Below, piece after piece: positions 7,300 through 15,558 of a stretch of 33,255 bases of DNA (position 1 is the stretch's first letter; the number at the start of each line of letters is the position of its first letter). The DNA comes from a bacterium. Its GTDB lineage: Bacteria > Planctomycetota > JADGBV01. The DNA lies in assembly GCA_023261545.1 (NCBI GenBank), contig JAHFOS010000033.1:1-33255 (forward strand). The letters are read 5' to 3'. The position numbers and the translations under genes were made by a program. The notes beneath the pieces were generated by a model that was given only the letters and a program-made list of their open reading frames with translations, ran no database searches and was not told the origin of the DNA.

Positions 7300-7305
7300 T
7301 ACAAT
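7300..7305 (+). promoter_or_regulatory. Putative -10 box of the M48 protease gene (leaderless)
   Basis: TACAAT is followed by GCCGGCC and then the ATG at 7313, the same 7-nt gap as in the Crp gene. No good -35 box lies 15-18 bp upstream; a TTGACT at 7266 is 28 bp away. The track ATG at 7304 overlaps this hexamer. Confidence 0.35.
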
Positions 7306-7312
7306 GCCGGCC

Positions 7313-9067
7313 ATGCGTTTCCGTCGTTTCCTCGGCCCCGTGCTCGCCACCGCCCTGCTGTTGCGCGGCCTCGCGGCGTTGAGCCCTCTGCAGCAGGAGG
7401 TCGCCCTCGGGCTCGTGCTCGCGGCCCAGGTGGAAAATGAAAACAAGGTGGTGGAGGATCACCCGGCCTGGCCGACCCTCATGCGCGCCGCCAGCCGCGT
7501 GCTGATGGTGCTTCCGGTGACCGACAGGATCTACACGGTCCAGGTGATCCGCGCGCCAGTCGCCAATGCCTTCGCGCTGCCGGGAGGCTTCGTCTTCGTC
7601 ACCGACAAGCTCCTGGACCTGAAGCTCAGCGAGGAAGAGATGGCCTTCCTCATCGGCCATGAGACCACCCACATCCGCTACGACCACTTCGCGCGCATCC
7701 AGCACGAGCAGGGCAAGGTCGGATTCCTCACGACGCTGACGGCGCTGAGCTCGCTGCTGCTGCTCAGGAACCAGGTGGCGGCGGATCGCAACCGCGACGA
7801 TACCCGCGGCGACTGGAACCGCCCCGGGGCGCCCGAAGTGACGGGCGCGGACGGCGCCTCGGCCCCCCCGGCGCTAGCGCCCATCCTGGCCGGAAATATT
7901 TTCGGCACCCTTTACCTGCTGCACTCCCAGCGCGATCTGGAACTCGAGGCCGATCTCCACGGCGCGCGCGCGGCCCTGGCGGCGGGGTATCCCCTCAAGG
8001 GCGGCATGGGTCTGCTCGACAAGCTTTTTACCACCAACTACCGCGACGTCCGCAGCGAGTCCTGGCAGACCCACCCGCTGACGCAGGCGCGCCACGACCA
8101 GCTCAACGCGCTGCTGGCCGATGAAAAGCCGGGCCGCGCGAAATCGGAGGAAGCCGTGGATCTCTTCCGCGAGGAACACTGCGGGCATATCCTCAAGCTT
8201 TACGAGGAAATCCCCTCCTGGCCACGGCCACTTTTTTCACCGCTGCGCGGCGAAGACCCGGGCAAGCTGCGCCGCCTGCTGCTGGGTCGCGCCCGGCGCT
8301 TCGCGGACGGCGATGCCATGAAGGGCCGCGTGCTGCGCCTGGAGCTCACCAACCATCTCCTTCCCGAGGCGGAAAAAAGCCCTTTCCTGGTCGCCGACTA
8401 TGGCGAGTTGGCCGCGAAATTCACGGAGCTCAAAAAACTCGGCGAACCCACCGACGACCATCAGGAGAAGGAGGTGCGCGCGAAGGCCCGCGCCAGCCTC
8501 GAAGAGCATCTCCAAAGCATCCAGCGCGCGTCACCCGGGCTGGAACTCTACCGCTACCTGGCGCGCAACTACCCGGAGCATGAACAGGCTGGAGAGTGGC
8601 GCCTCCAGGCCTGGATCAAGAACCCCGACGAGGACGCGAAGCTGGCGGACGCCCCCGCCCTGCTGGACGTCCAGGGCGCCCGGGTCCGGGAAGACCTGAC
8701 TAAGCTCGCGGACACCACCAAGGACCCGCTGAATTATCGGCGCGCGGTCCAAATCCTCAACCGCGAAGTTGACGCCACGCGGCTGGAAAAGCTCGTGACG
8801 GCCTGCGAAAAACTGGAGCGGCTTTGCACCTATCAGCACGAATTCCCGGCGGACGCGCATTTGTCCCTGGTGCTGAAACGGCGCCAGAAACTCGCCGAGC
8901 GCAAGATCCAGGAGGGCCGCATGGCGAAAATAGCGGGGCGTCCCGACAAGGCCGTGGAGGCTTTCCACGAGGTGGTGTTCTACGATCAAGGCTCCGCCGA
9001 GTCCGAGGAAGCGAGCGATCTCATCTTTCGCCTCAACACCCTGAAGCCGCGGCGCGAGCCGCAGTGA
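7313..9067 (+). CDS. M48-family zinc metalloprotease, secreted or periplasmic, with helical C-terminal region
   Basis: 584 aa from the ATG at 7313, chosen because it starts directly with a signal peptide (MRFRRFLGPVLATALLLRGL). The peptidase domain holds IRAPVANAFALPGGFVFVT, typical of M48, then GHETTHIRYDH, with zinc ligands near His116 and His120 and catalytic Glu117. The third ligand is the Glu of ELEAD (~210). This is the BepA/YfgC/HtpX-like arrangement. After ~residue 265 a long charged helical region follows, with a final TPR-like pair (KIAGRPDKAVEAFHEVVFYD). It ends in a GTGA overlap with the next lipoprotein gene. A periplasmic quality-control role is inference from the family. Confidence 0.9.
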   Translation: MRFRRFLGPVLATALLLRGLAALSPLQQEVALGLVLAAQVENENKVVEDHPAWPTLMRAASRVLMVLPVTDRIYTVQVIRAPVANAFALPGGFVFVTDKLLDLKLSEEEMAFLIGHETTHIRYDHFARIQHEQGKVGFLTTLTALSSLLLLRNQVAADRNRDDTRGDWNRPGAPEVTGADGASAPPALAPILAGNIFGTLYLLHSQRDLELEADLHGARAALAAGYPLKGGMGLLDKLFTTNYRDVRSESWQTHPLTQARHDQLNALLADEKPGRAKSEEAVDLFREEHCGHILKLYEEIPSWPRPLFSPLRGEDPGKLRRLLLGRARRFADGDAMKGRVLRLELTNHLLPEAEKSPFLVADYGELAAKFTELKKLGEPTDDHQEKEVRAKARASLEEHLQSIQRASPGLELYRYLARNYPEHEQAGEWRLQAWIKNPDEDAKLADAPALLDVQGARVREDLTKLADTTKDPLNYRRAVQILNREVDATRLEKLVTACEKLERLCTYQHEFPADAHLSLVLKRRQKLAERKIQEGRMAKIAGRPDKAVEAFHEVVFYDQGSAESEEASDLIFRLNTLKPRREPQ

Positions 9068-10686
9068 TCCTGAAAACGGCAGTGCTGCTATTGGGTGTTG
9101 TCGGAGCCGTGGGGTGTCGGCCATGGGAGCAGGCGCACCGTACGCAGCAGCGCCAGTCCGAGGAGGAGACGCTCCGCTCGGTGCGCCAGAGCCAATCCGC
9201 GGAGCAGGCGCGTCTGCAAAGCGAGGCGGCGCGGCGGCCGGCGGAGCAAAGTCGGCGCGTGGAGGCATTATTGGCGGAGGGCGAGGCCCTGCGCGCGGGA
9301 GGGAGGCTGGACATGGACGGCAAATCCAGCGAGGACACCTCTGATAACAATTTCAACGTAGAAGGCAAGCCACCCGTTTCCAGGGTGACGGGGCCCACCG
9401 AGGCCAAATCGCCGGTCTTTGATGTCACCTACAACGTACGCGACACTGGAGGTGCCGGAGTGAAGAAAGTCACCCTGTATTACCAAATGGGCGACAACAA
9501 GCAATGGCACATTTATGGTGACGATGAGGATCGAACCTCGCCCATACGTTTCCAGGCCCCAAAGGGCGGAAAGTACGGTTTTAAGATCGTCTCCGAGGAC
9601 CGCGTCGGCAATCATGAACCCGTGCCCGGCAATGATACGCGCCCTGATGTGTTGTGCCTGATGGACGCCAAGGCCCCCGTGGTTCAGTTCACGAACTTCA
9701 AGGGGAAAATGGAGCCCGTCATGGGTGGCCGCATGTACAGCATCCAGTGGCAGGCCACGGATGATAACATGGCCGAACACCCCATCCTTCTGGAAGTCAC
9801 TTTGGACGGCGGCGCCACCTGGGAAGTCATTACTGCCTATTACAAAAACAGCGGCGAATACCCCTGGATAGTGCCCGACAAAGGCGACTTCAATAACGTC
9901 AGGCTGCGCATTTCCGCCTTCGATGTTCTGGGGAATAAGGGCGTGGATATGTCCGACCCCTTCTTCCTCGACAGCATGGTGCCTGATTCCGCGGACCCAA
10001 TGGTCCCCTGGGACGAGAAGCAGCCTGAGCCGGAACTCGCCGCTCCCCCATTGAGCAGTCCTGAGGATTTCGCCATGCGCATCACGGTGGCCGTAGACGA
10101 GCACGAATTCGTTCTGGCGCAAAGCCTGATCGACAGAGCCATGCAGAAGTGGCCCGCGAGCGCCGATATTCATCACCTCCAGGGACGCCTGCACTTAAAG
10201 ACCAATAATTACGACGAAGCCGTCAAGTCCTATAAAGAAGCTGTAAAAATAAAGTCCGATCACCAGGATTCGCACCTTGGCATGGGCGTGGCTTACCTCA
10301 TGCTAGGCAATGGTGCCGTAACCGCGAAAGCCGAGGACAAGGCTGTGGCCTATTTCCGAAAGGCCGCCCTCGAGCTTGAAGAGGCCGCCAAGATCCCGCC
10401 CGACACCTGGGAGGAGCTTTTCGATCTGGGTTATATTTACGCGCGTCTCGGCAACTACGACCAGGCACTGACCTATTTAAACATGGCCTTGAAACTAGAC
10501 CCCACCAACGGCGATACGCTATGGTATATCGGCCAAGTGCATGAAAAACAACACGATTTTCAAAAGGCCATCGCGAGCTACGAGAAGGCCGCGGTGGCGT
10601 ATCCCTCAGGAACCGTCGAGCGTGAATTAGCCGAAGACCGCGTGCGGAAAATCAAATCCCGCATACAGGAAGATGGCGGCCATTAA
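9064..10686 (+). CDS. Putative lipoprotein with coiled coil, Ig-like region and C-terminal TPR repeats
   Basis: 540 aa from a GTG at 9064 that overlaps the protease stop (GTGA). The track's start at 8824 lies inside the protease gene. The N-terminus LLLGVVGAVGC suggests a lipoprotein leader with Cys18, although Ala at -3 is not the best lipobox. Residues ~22-80 are a Gln/Glu/Arg-rich coiled coil. Two beta-sandwich-like stretches follow (~105-320), containing FDVTYNVRDTGGAGVKKVTL and ITAYYKNSGEYPW, with repeated D-x-x-GN motifs. The last ~190 residues have at least three TPR units (NNYDEAVKSYKEAVKI, GNYDQALTYLNMALKLDP, HDFQKAIASYEKAAVAYP). It probably forms an envelope scaffold with the adjacent M48 protease. 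Confidence 0.85.
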   Translation: MILKTAVLLLGVVGAVGCRPWEQAHRTQQRQSEEETLRSVRQSQSAEQARLQSEAARRPAEQSRRVEALLAEGEALRAGGRLDMDGKSSEDTSDNNFNVEGKPPVSRVTGPTEAKSPVFDVTYNVRDTGGAGVKKVTLYYQMGDNKQWHIYGDDEDRTSPIRFQAPKGGKYGFKIVSEDRVGNHEPVPGNDTRPDVLCLMDAKAPVVQFTNFKGKMEPVMGGRMYSIQWQATDDNMAEHPILLEVTLDGGATWEVITAYYKNSGEYPWIVPDKGDFNNVRLRISAFDVLGNKGVDMSDPFFLDSMVPDSADPMVPWDEKQPEPELAAPPLSSPEDFAMRITVAVDEHEFVLAQSLIDRAMQKWPASADIHHLQGRLHLKTNNYDEAVKSYKEAVKIKSDHQDSHLGMGVAYLMLGNGAVTAKAEDKAVAYFRKAALELEEAAKIPPDTWEELFDLGYIYARLGNYDQALTYLNMALKLDPTNGDTLWYIGQVHEKQHDFQKAIASYEKAAVAYPSGTVERELAEDRVRKIKSRIQEDGGH

Positions 10687-10716
10687 AAATAAGCGTAACT
10701 ACTCAGGCCTCTTCGA

Positions 10717-10753
10717 TCCTCCCTCTCCCTTCGGGAGAGGGTCGGGGTGAGGC
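10717..10753. repeat. Palindromic repeat, copy 1 (CCCTCTCCC-TTC-GGGAGAGGG)
   Basis: A perfect 9-bp stem with a 3-nt loop (10721-10741), followed by TCGGGGTGAGG. A near-identical copy lies at 25637-25675. It sits 35 nt after the TPR lipoprotein stop and before the miaE remnant. This sequence type is a widespread dispersed repeat and may also end transcription. Confidence 0.8.
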
Positions 10754-10760
10754 GTTTCCG

Positions 10761-11045
10761 CTACTCCGCTGCACCGCTATGGAAGCGAAATTCCTTGTCC
10801 GGAGTCAGAATCGCCTGACGCTCGATTTCGGCAATGAAGCACACGCGCTCGTCTATGGGTTCGTCGGCATACTGCCGGGCCATGTTCAGATAGTCCTGGT
10901 AATGTCGCGATTCCGATGCGAGCAGCGAAACGTAGAAGCTGTTCAACTCTTGATCAAGATAAGGCGCCAGCCGGAAGAAGCGCTCACAGGAACGAGCTTC
11001 GATATAGGCACCGACGATCAAAGTATCTACCAACCGCCTCGGCTC
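10761..11045 (-). pseudogene. miaE: C-terminal fragment of tRNA hydroxylase MiaE
   Basis: The translation from EPRRLVDTLIVGAYIEARSC onward through SESRHYQDYLNMA to the terminal PDKEFRFHSG matches the last ~95 residues of MiaE, the diiron tRNA-(ms2io6A37) hydroxylase of about 200 aa. The fragment keeps the later Glu and E-x-x-H iron ligands. The first ~105 residues, with the other ligands, are missing. An in-frame open stretch continues to 11102, but a stop precedes it and nothing there matches MiaE. The break at ~11045 coincides with the start of a plus-strand FtsK-like fragment. It should be nonfunctional. Confidence 0.85.
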
Positions 11046-11046
11046 G

Positions 11047-11325
11047 ATGGTCATAACCTCGAAGATTCTGGAAGCATTTTCCCAGCGCGGCTGCGTCGCC
11101 ACCCTGCATGTTCAGAGTCCGGAAGAAAGCCAAGCTCTTATCGGAGAAGGCGGTGCGGAGGGTTTGCTGGGGGAGGGTGATTTGCTGCTGCGCCGACCTT
11201 TCGAGCCGCCGACCCGCGTTCAGGCGCCGGCAACTCCCACGGGCGAAACCGTTGAGAAGTCATTCTCAATCGCCATTGCTCGTGGCTGGCGAGCTCCGCC
11301 AGCGAGCTGGCCTACGGGGCATTAA
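11047..11325 (+). pseudogene. Fragment of an FtsK/SpoIIIE-type DNA translocase motor domain
   Basis: The plus-strand translation from VITSKILEAF through VQSPEESQALIGEGGAEGLL, GEGDLLL and PTRVQAP fits the end of the FtsK motor. The family pattern there is VIT-x-x-I-x-x-x-F-x-x-R, S-x-x-x-S, GAE-x-LLG-x-GD-x-L and RVQG. Only about 70 residues are present. Walker motifs and the gamma domain are absent. It abuts the MiaE remnant within a few bases in the opposite orientation. Similarity stops near 11255, and the rest of the ORF is unrelated. Confidence 0.6.
11285..11303. repeat. Short hairpin GCTGGCG-agctc-CGCCAGC
   Basis: A perfect 7-bp stem with a 5-nt loop lies inside the gene-debris region, near the end of the FtsK-like ORF. 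There is no T-run, so an intrinsic terminator is unlikely. Confidence 0.4.
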
Positions 11326-11339
11326 TCATCCTGCCCGCC

Positions 11340-11555
11340 ATGTGCGTGAAATGTCAATTCGAGTGGTGCCTGAGCGCATATCTCAGACGAGGGAAGCGGC
11401 CTTGTGTTGTCAGGCAGGACGGCTACATCCTCCTCGGCGACAGGGAGATCTGCGCCGTCTTTATAAACCCGCTCCCAGAAAAATGCCTACTATGCACGGA
11501 GGACCAGCGCCATTGGCCCAAGAGGATTAATTTCAAGTTCACGCGCAAGGATTGA
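11340..11555 (+). CDS. Small cysteine-rich hypothetical protein
   Basis: 71 aa with two C-x-x-C pairs (CVKC near the start, CLLC near residue 49) plus further cysteines, suggesting a small zinc-binding fold. It ends in a basic tail (RINFKFTRKD). No Shine-Dalgarno sequence or promoter was recognised and I know no matching family. It lies between two truncated gene remnants, so it may itself be a remnant. Confidence 0.35.
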   Translation: MCVKCQFEWCLSAYLRRGKRPCVVRQDGYILLGDREICAVFINPLPEKCLLCTEDQRHWPKRINFKFTRKD

Positions 11556-11673
11556 TTCCTTATGCGCGGAGGCCATGCGATTGGCTGGTGTCGCGGATGA
11601 GCACAGCACCTAAGGCCGCCGCGCTTCCCTCACGCCATCAGGGTGGGAAACCGCCACGCCCCATCATTCCGCA

Positions 11674-11874
11674 ATGAGCGCCGTGGATTCAAAGGCACCC
11701 CCCGCCTTTCTCGATTTCGAGGCCTCAAGCCTCGGGCCACGCTCCTACCCCATCGAAGTCGCATGGACCATCCCGGGCGGCCACATCCGCGAGTTCCTGA
11801 TCTCACCTCGGGGCGTGCCGGGTGTCGAAAATCCTTGCCAAGACGCGCTGGATTTGAGTCATAAGAGACTATAA
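11674..11874 (+). pseudogene. N-terminal fragment of a DEDD-type 3'-5' exonuclease
   Basis: PPAFLDFEASSLGPRSYPIE followed by VAWTIPGG and EFLISP matches the start of RNase T/DnaQ-like exonucleases. It includes the first catalytic D-x-E (DFE) of motif ExoI. Similarity ends near residue 45; the ORF stops at 66 aa, and ExoII and ExoIII are missing. It should be inactive. Confidence 0.65.
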
Positions 11875-11920
11875 ACGTGCCGAGAAATTTTTATGATCCC
11901 ACGGTGCCCCCGCGCCAGAA

Positions 11921-12076
11921 ATGGCAACCATGATGAGAAACGTAGGGATGAACCTGTCCGTGATGGCGGGTCCGATCCTTTCAGGCGCACTTCCCGCAAA
12001 AAAGCCGGGACCGGTCACGATTTCTGGAGACGTGGAGGCGCCCTCGGTGTGTTTGATCCGTTTGCGGGCGAAATAA
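11921..12076 (+). other. Possible 51-aa ORF in the gap before the sugar ABC operon
   Basis: Starts MATMMRNVGMNLSVMAGPIL and contains GPVTISGDVEAPSVCLIRL. There is no recognisable ribosome site or family. A longer ORF runs on the opposite strand over the same DNA. It could be a remnant like its neighbours. The candidate operon promoter overlaps its end. Confidence 0.15.
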
Positions 12077-12079
12077 AGA
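12053..12079 (+). promoter_or_regulatory. Weak candidate promoter of the sugar ABC operon
   Basis: TTGATC (12053-12058), a 15-bp spacer, then TAAAGA (12074-12079), 25 nt before the ATG at 12105. The -10 match is weak. No operator or regulator gene is adjacent. Confidence 0.3.
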
Positions 12080-12104
12080 TAGCCCGCAAGGCCGGCCACA
12101 GCTC

Positions 12105-13055
12105 ATGAAACCTCGCCGGATTTTCAGGATGCTGTTGGCGCGCCGGGAGGCCGGGGTCCTGTTGCCGCTGGTGTTCCTGTTCGTGACCGTCGGAAGCATC
12201 AACTCCGCTTTCTTCGGGGTGGACAACCTCATCAACATGTTGCGCGCCGCGTCCTTCACCTTCATCGCGGCCATCGGCACCACCATGGTGCTCATCGCGG
12301 CGGGGCTGGATTTGTCCGTTGGGTCGCTGGTCGCGCTGGGGAGCTACACCACGGCGCTCGCGCTCACCAGTTCCATTCCGGTGCCGCTCGCGGTGCTCAT
12401 CGGCATGCTCACCGGCGGAGCCGTGGGCATGGCGAGCGGCGGGATCATCGTGGCGTTCCGCATCCCGCCCTTCATCACGACGCTGGGCATGCTCTATATG
12501 GTGCGGGGCGTGGTGCTCATCGCGTCGAAGGGCGTGCCCATCTACCCGCTGCCGGACGCCTTCAATGCCATTGGCCAGAGCGCGCTTCAGGGTATTCCCT
12601 ATATCGTCATCATCGCGGCTGGGCTGGGTCTGGCGGCGGAATTCATGCTGCGCTGCACGATTTTTGGACGGGCGATCTACGCCGTGGGCGGCAACGAAGA
12701 AACGGCCCGGCTCTCGGGGATAGCCGTGGATAAAGTCAAAATTTCGATTTACGCGGTGGCGGGCTGCCTGGCGACCATCACCGGGCTTTTGCAAGCGTCC
12801 CGGTTGGGATCAGCGCAGCCGAGCATCGGAAACGGGTTCGAGCTTCAGGCCATCGCGGCCGCCATCATCGGCGGCACCAGCCTGTTCGGGGGCGCGGGCA
12901 CCATCCTCGGAACCCTGCTCGGGACCATCTTCATGACCGTGATGACCAGCGGCATGAGTTTCCTGCGCGTATCGGCCTACTGGCAGCAACTGGTCATCGG
13001 GGCCATCATCGTCGTATCCGTGGGGCTGGATCAGTTCCGCCGCAGGAGGCTGTAG
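12105..13055 (+). CDS. Sugar ABC importer permease (RbsC/XylH/MglC family)
   Basis: 316 aa with about eight to ten hydrophobic segments. Family signatures are GTTMVLIAAGLDLSVGSLVA near residue 65, IPPFITTLGMLYMVRGVVLI and AVGGNEETARLSGI. The last is the cytoplasmic loop that docks onto the ATPase. The C-terminal part has AIAAAIIGGTSLFGGAGTI. It forms the inner-membrane channel of a CUT2-class importer with the next two genes. The ATPase gene starts 5 nt after its stop, with AGGAGG near the permease end as ribosome site. The permease-first order is less usual than ATPase-permease-binding protein. The sugar is unknown. Confidence 0.93.
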   Translation: MKPRRIFRMLLARREAGVLLPLVFLFVTVGSINSAFFGVDNLINMLRAASFTFIAAIGTTMVLIAAGLDLSVGSLVALGSYTTALALTSSIPVPLAVLIGMLTGGAVGMASGGIIVAFRIPPFITTLGMLYMVRGVVLIASKGVPIYPLPDAFNAIGQSALQGIPYIVIIAAGLGLAAEFMLRCTIFGRAIYAVGGNEETARLSGIAVDKVKISIYAVAGCLATITGLLQASRLGSAQPSIGNGFELQAIAAAIIGGTSLFGGAGTILGTLLGTIFMTVMTSGMSFLRVSAYWQQLVIGAIIVVSVGLDQFRRRRL

Positions 13056-13060
13056 CGCTC

Positions 13061-14602
13061 ATGGCGGCAGCGGCGCTATTGGAGATGCGGGGCATCACCA
13101 AGCGTTTCTCCGGCGTGACGGTGCTGGAGGACGTGTCCGTGTCGCTCATGGAGGGAGAAATCCTGTCGCTGGTGGGGGAAAACGGGGCGGGGAAATCCAC
13201 GCTCATGCGTATCCTCAGCGGCAGCCACCCTTACGGAAGCTTCGACGGCGAGATCCGCGTCAGGAACGCGCCGCGGAGTTTCCATACTCCGAAGGATGCC
13301 CACGAGGTGGGGATCCGCATGATCTACCAGGAACTGAGCCTGCACCAAGACCTCTCCATCGCGGAAAATATATTCCTCGGAAGGCTGCAACAAAAAAAGA
13401 AATGGCTGGCCAACTGGTCGGGGATGCACGGCAGCACGGCTGGATTGCTGGAGCGCGTGGGGCTGAAGCAATCTCCGCAGACGGTGCTCAGAACCCTCAA
13501 TGCCGGCCAGCAGCAGTTGGTGGCCATCGCCAAGGCTTTGGCCCATGACCCCAGGATCCTGGTGCTGGACGAGCCCTCCGCGGCCCTCACCGAGGAGGAG
13601 ACCAACCGGCTGCTGGAGCTGCTCAAATCCCTCAAGGCGCACGGCATCTCCTGTATCTACATCTCGCACAAGCTCAAAGAGGTTTACAGCGTCTCGGATC
13701 GCATCACCGTGCTGCGGGACGGACGCGTCGTGGCCCAGCGCGAGGCGAGCTCCTATCCTTCGCAACAGCTCGTGGAAGACATGATCGGCCGCAAGATCGA
13801 GAACATGTACCCGAAATTGTCCGTTCCCATCGGCGCTGAAGTGCTGCGAGCTGAGCATTTCACGGTCCAACATCCCCAAGCCCACGCCAAGAACGTGGTG
13901 ACGGACGCGGGCTTCACGGTGCGCCGCGGCGAGATCCTGGGCATCGCCGGACTGGTCGGCTCCGGCCGCAGCGAATTCGTGAACGCCGTTTTCGGGGCCC
14001 AGGAGCACGACGGGCGTGGCAAGGTTTTCGTGGAGGGGCGCCCGGTGGACATCCGTGGGCCCCGGGACGCCATCCGCGCGGGCATCGGCCTCGTGACCGA
14101 GGACCGCAAGGCCAATGGATTCATCCGCACCCTCGACGTGGCCCAGAACGTGAGCCTGGCCAGCCTGCGCGCGGTTTCCAGCCACGCCGTCATCGTGAGA
14201 AGCAAGGAAGAGGCGCTGGCCCAGCGCTTCATGAGCAGCCTCAAAATCAAGGCGCCGGGGCTCCGGGCCGAGATCCTGGCCTTGAGCGGCGGCAACCAGC
14301 AGAAGGTGGTGCTCTCGAAGTGGCTGGCCACCCAGCTCAAGGTGCTTATTCTGGACGAACCCACACGCGGGGTTGACGTGGGCGCCAAGGTGGATATCTA
14401 CGGCTTGATGGCGGAGCTCGCGCGGCAGGGGGTGGGCATCGTGATGATCTCGTCCGAACTCCCCGAACTCCTGGCCATGTGTGATCGTTTCATAACGCTT
14501 GCGGAAGGTAGAATCGTGGACGAGTTCGCCAAAAGTGACGCCTCGGCCGGCAGGATCATGAGCGCCGCGACGGGCGTCCACAAAGAAAGGAAGACGGCAT
14601 GA
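13061..14602 (+). CDS. Sugar ABC importer ATPase with two nucleotide-binding domains (RbsA/XylG/MglA family)
   Basis: 513 aa, standard for CUT2 ATPases. The first domain has Walker A GENGAGKST (~39-47), the family stretch RMIYQELSLHQDLSIAENIFL, signature LNAGQQQLVAIAKAL and Walker B ILVLDEPSAAL. The second domain keeps GLVGSGRSEF in place of a true Walker A (no GKS/T), signature LSGGNQQKVVLSKWL and LILDEPTRGVDVGAK. A degenerate second Walker A is normal for this family. It energises uptake through the permease upstream. The stop overlaps the next ATG (ATGA). Confidence 0.95.
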   Translation: MAAAALLEMRGITKRFSGVTVLEDVSVSLMEGEILSLVGENGAGKSTLMRILSGSHPYGSFDGEIRVRNAPRSFHTPKDAHEVGIRMIYQELSLHQDLSIAENIFLGRLQQKKKWLANWSGMHGSTAGLLERVGLKQSPQTVLRTLNAGQQQLVAIAKALAHDPRILVLDEPSAALTEEETNRLLELLKSLKAHGISCIYISHKLKEVYSVSDRITVLRDGRVVAQREASSYPSQQLVEDMIGRKIENMYPKLSVPIGAEVLRAEHFTVQHPQAHAKNVVTDAGFTVRRGEILGIAGLVGSGRSEFVNAVFGAQEHDGRGKVFVEGRPVDIRGPRDAIRAGIGLVTEDRKANGFIRTLDVAQNVSLASLRAVSSHAVIVRSKEEALAQRFMSSLKIKAPGLRAEILALSGGNQQKVVLSKWLATQLKVLILDEPTRGVDVGAKVDIYGLMAELARQGVGIVMISSELPELLAMCDRFITLAEGRIVDEFAKSDASAGRIMSAATGVHKERKTA

Positions 14603-15558
14603 AAAAAATCCTTATCGCCATTTCCATAGGGCTGCTGGCCTGCTCCGCGGCTTTCTGCGCCCCGGACAAAGAGGCCAAGGAGCGCACCATCGTGTGGGTC
14701 AACCCGCTCACAGGACACCCGGTGTACCTGATGCAGGAGGAGGCCTTCGGCTGGGCGGCCAAGGACTACGGATTTAAGCCCATCTCCGTCGGTCCGTCGC
14801 AAATCGACGCCGAAAACATGGTCCGCGAGATCGAGAACGCGATAGCGCAGAAGGTGGACGGCATCATCACGGTGCCCTTCAACTGGAGCGCGTTCCAGAG
14901 CGTCTACGATCAGGCCAAAAAGGCGGGCATCCCCATCGTCAACACCGGCGCCGACACGCCCGCGGAATGGCGGCTGGCCTTCATCGGCACGGACAACAAG
15001 GCCTTCGGCAGGGACGCAGCCAGAATACTGATCGAGAAGAAGAAAGGCAAGGCGAACATCTGCATCATGATGAGCCAACTAGACATCCAGAACCAGGTGG
15101 AACAGAAACAGGCCTTCGAGGAGGCCCTCAAGGCGAGTCCCGACATGAAGGTCACCGTGGTGGAGGCGGACAAGGCGGACATGTCTCTGGCCGTGCAGAA
15201 GTTCGAGGAGGTGTTCAAGGCTTATCCGCAGATCGACACGGTGTGGATGCTGGAGGCGACCGGAGGAGTGGCCGCGGCCAAAGTGGCCGCGGAGATGGGC
15301 ATCGCGAATAGCATCACGATCCTGGCCATTGACGATGTGCAGCAAACCGTGGACGAGATCCGCAAGGGCCGCATCTGGGGCACCCTCGCGCAAAACTTTT
15401 ACCGCATGGGCTACGAAGCCGCGGGCTTCATCATGGCTCATTACGCGCACCAGGAGGTTCCGGCCAGCACCGACTCGAAGACCACGCTCGTGACCCAAGA
15501 GAACGTGGAATCCTACAAGAAAGAAATGATTGCCTCCGTTAAAAAGAAAAACCCGTGA
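14599..15558 (+). CDS. Periplasmic sugar-binding protein (RbsB-like, Peripla_BP_4)
   Basis: 319 aa. A signal peptide (MKKILIAISIGLLACSAAFC) precedes a two-lobed type I periplasmic-binding fold. Hallmarks are DAENMVREIENAIAQKVDGI, IPVNTGAD-like PIVNTGADTP, GTDNKAFGRDAARILIEKKK and ILAIDDVQQTVDEIRKG. LLACSA could also act as a lipobox, giving a lipid-anchored receptor. AAAGGAAG precedes the ATG. It overlaps the ATPase gene by ATGA and the following hydrolase gene by GTGA, so transporter and hydrolase should be made together. The ligand is unknown. Confidence 0.93.
   Translation: MKKILIAISIGLLACSAAFCAPDKEAKERTIVWVNPLTGHPVYLMQEEAFGWAAKDYGFKPISVGPSQIDAENMVREIENAIAQKVDGIITVPFNWSAFQSVYDQAKKAGIPIVNTGADTPAEWRLAFIGTDNKAFGRDAARILIEKKKGKANICIMMSQLDIQNQVEQKQAFEEALKASPDMKVTVVEADKADMSLAVQKFEEVFKAYPQIDTVWMLEATGGVAAAKVAAEMGIANSITILAIDDVQQTVDEIRKGRIWGTLAQNFYRMGYEAAGFIMAHYAHQEVPASTDSKTTLVTQENVESYKKEMIASVKKKNP

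Noticed and set aside
8824-9063. Upstream extension of the TPR lipoprotein ORF
   Set aside because: Lies within the M48 protease gene; the GTG at 9064 gives a lipoprotein leader and the usual 4-nt overlap.
11869-12099. 76-aa minus-strand ORF before the sugar operon
   Set aside because: No ribosome site, no family, and it opposes the operon's likely promoter region.
13076-14581. 501-aa ORF antisense to the sugar ABC ATPase
   Set aside because: A mirror of a strongly conserved ATPase in high-GC DNA. The translation is His/Gly/Arg-rich with no family features.
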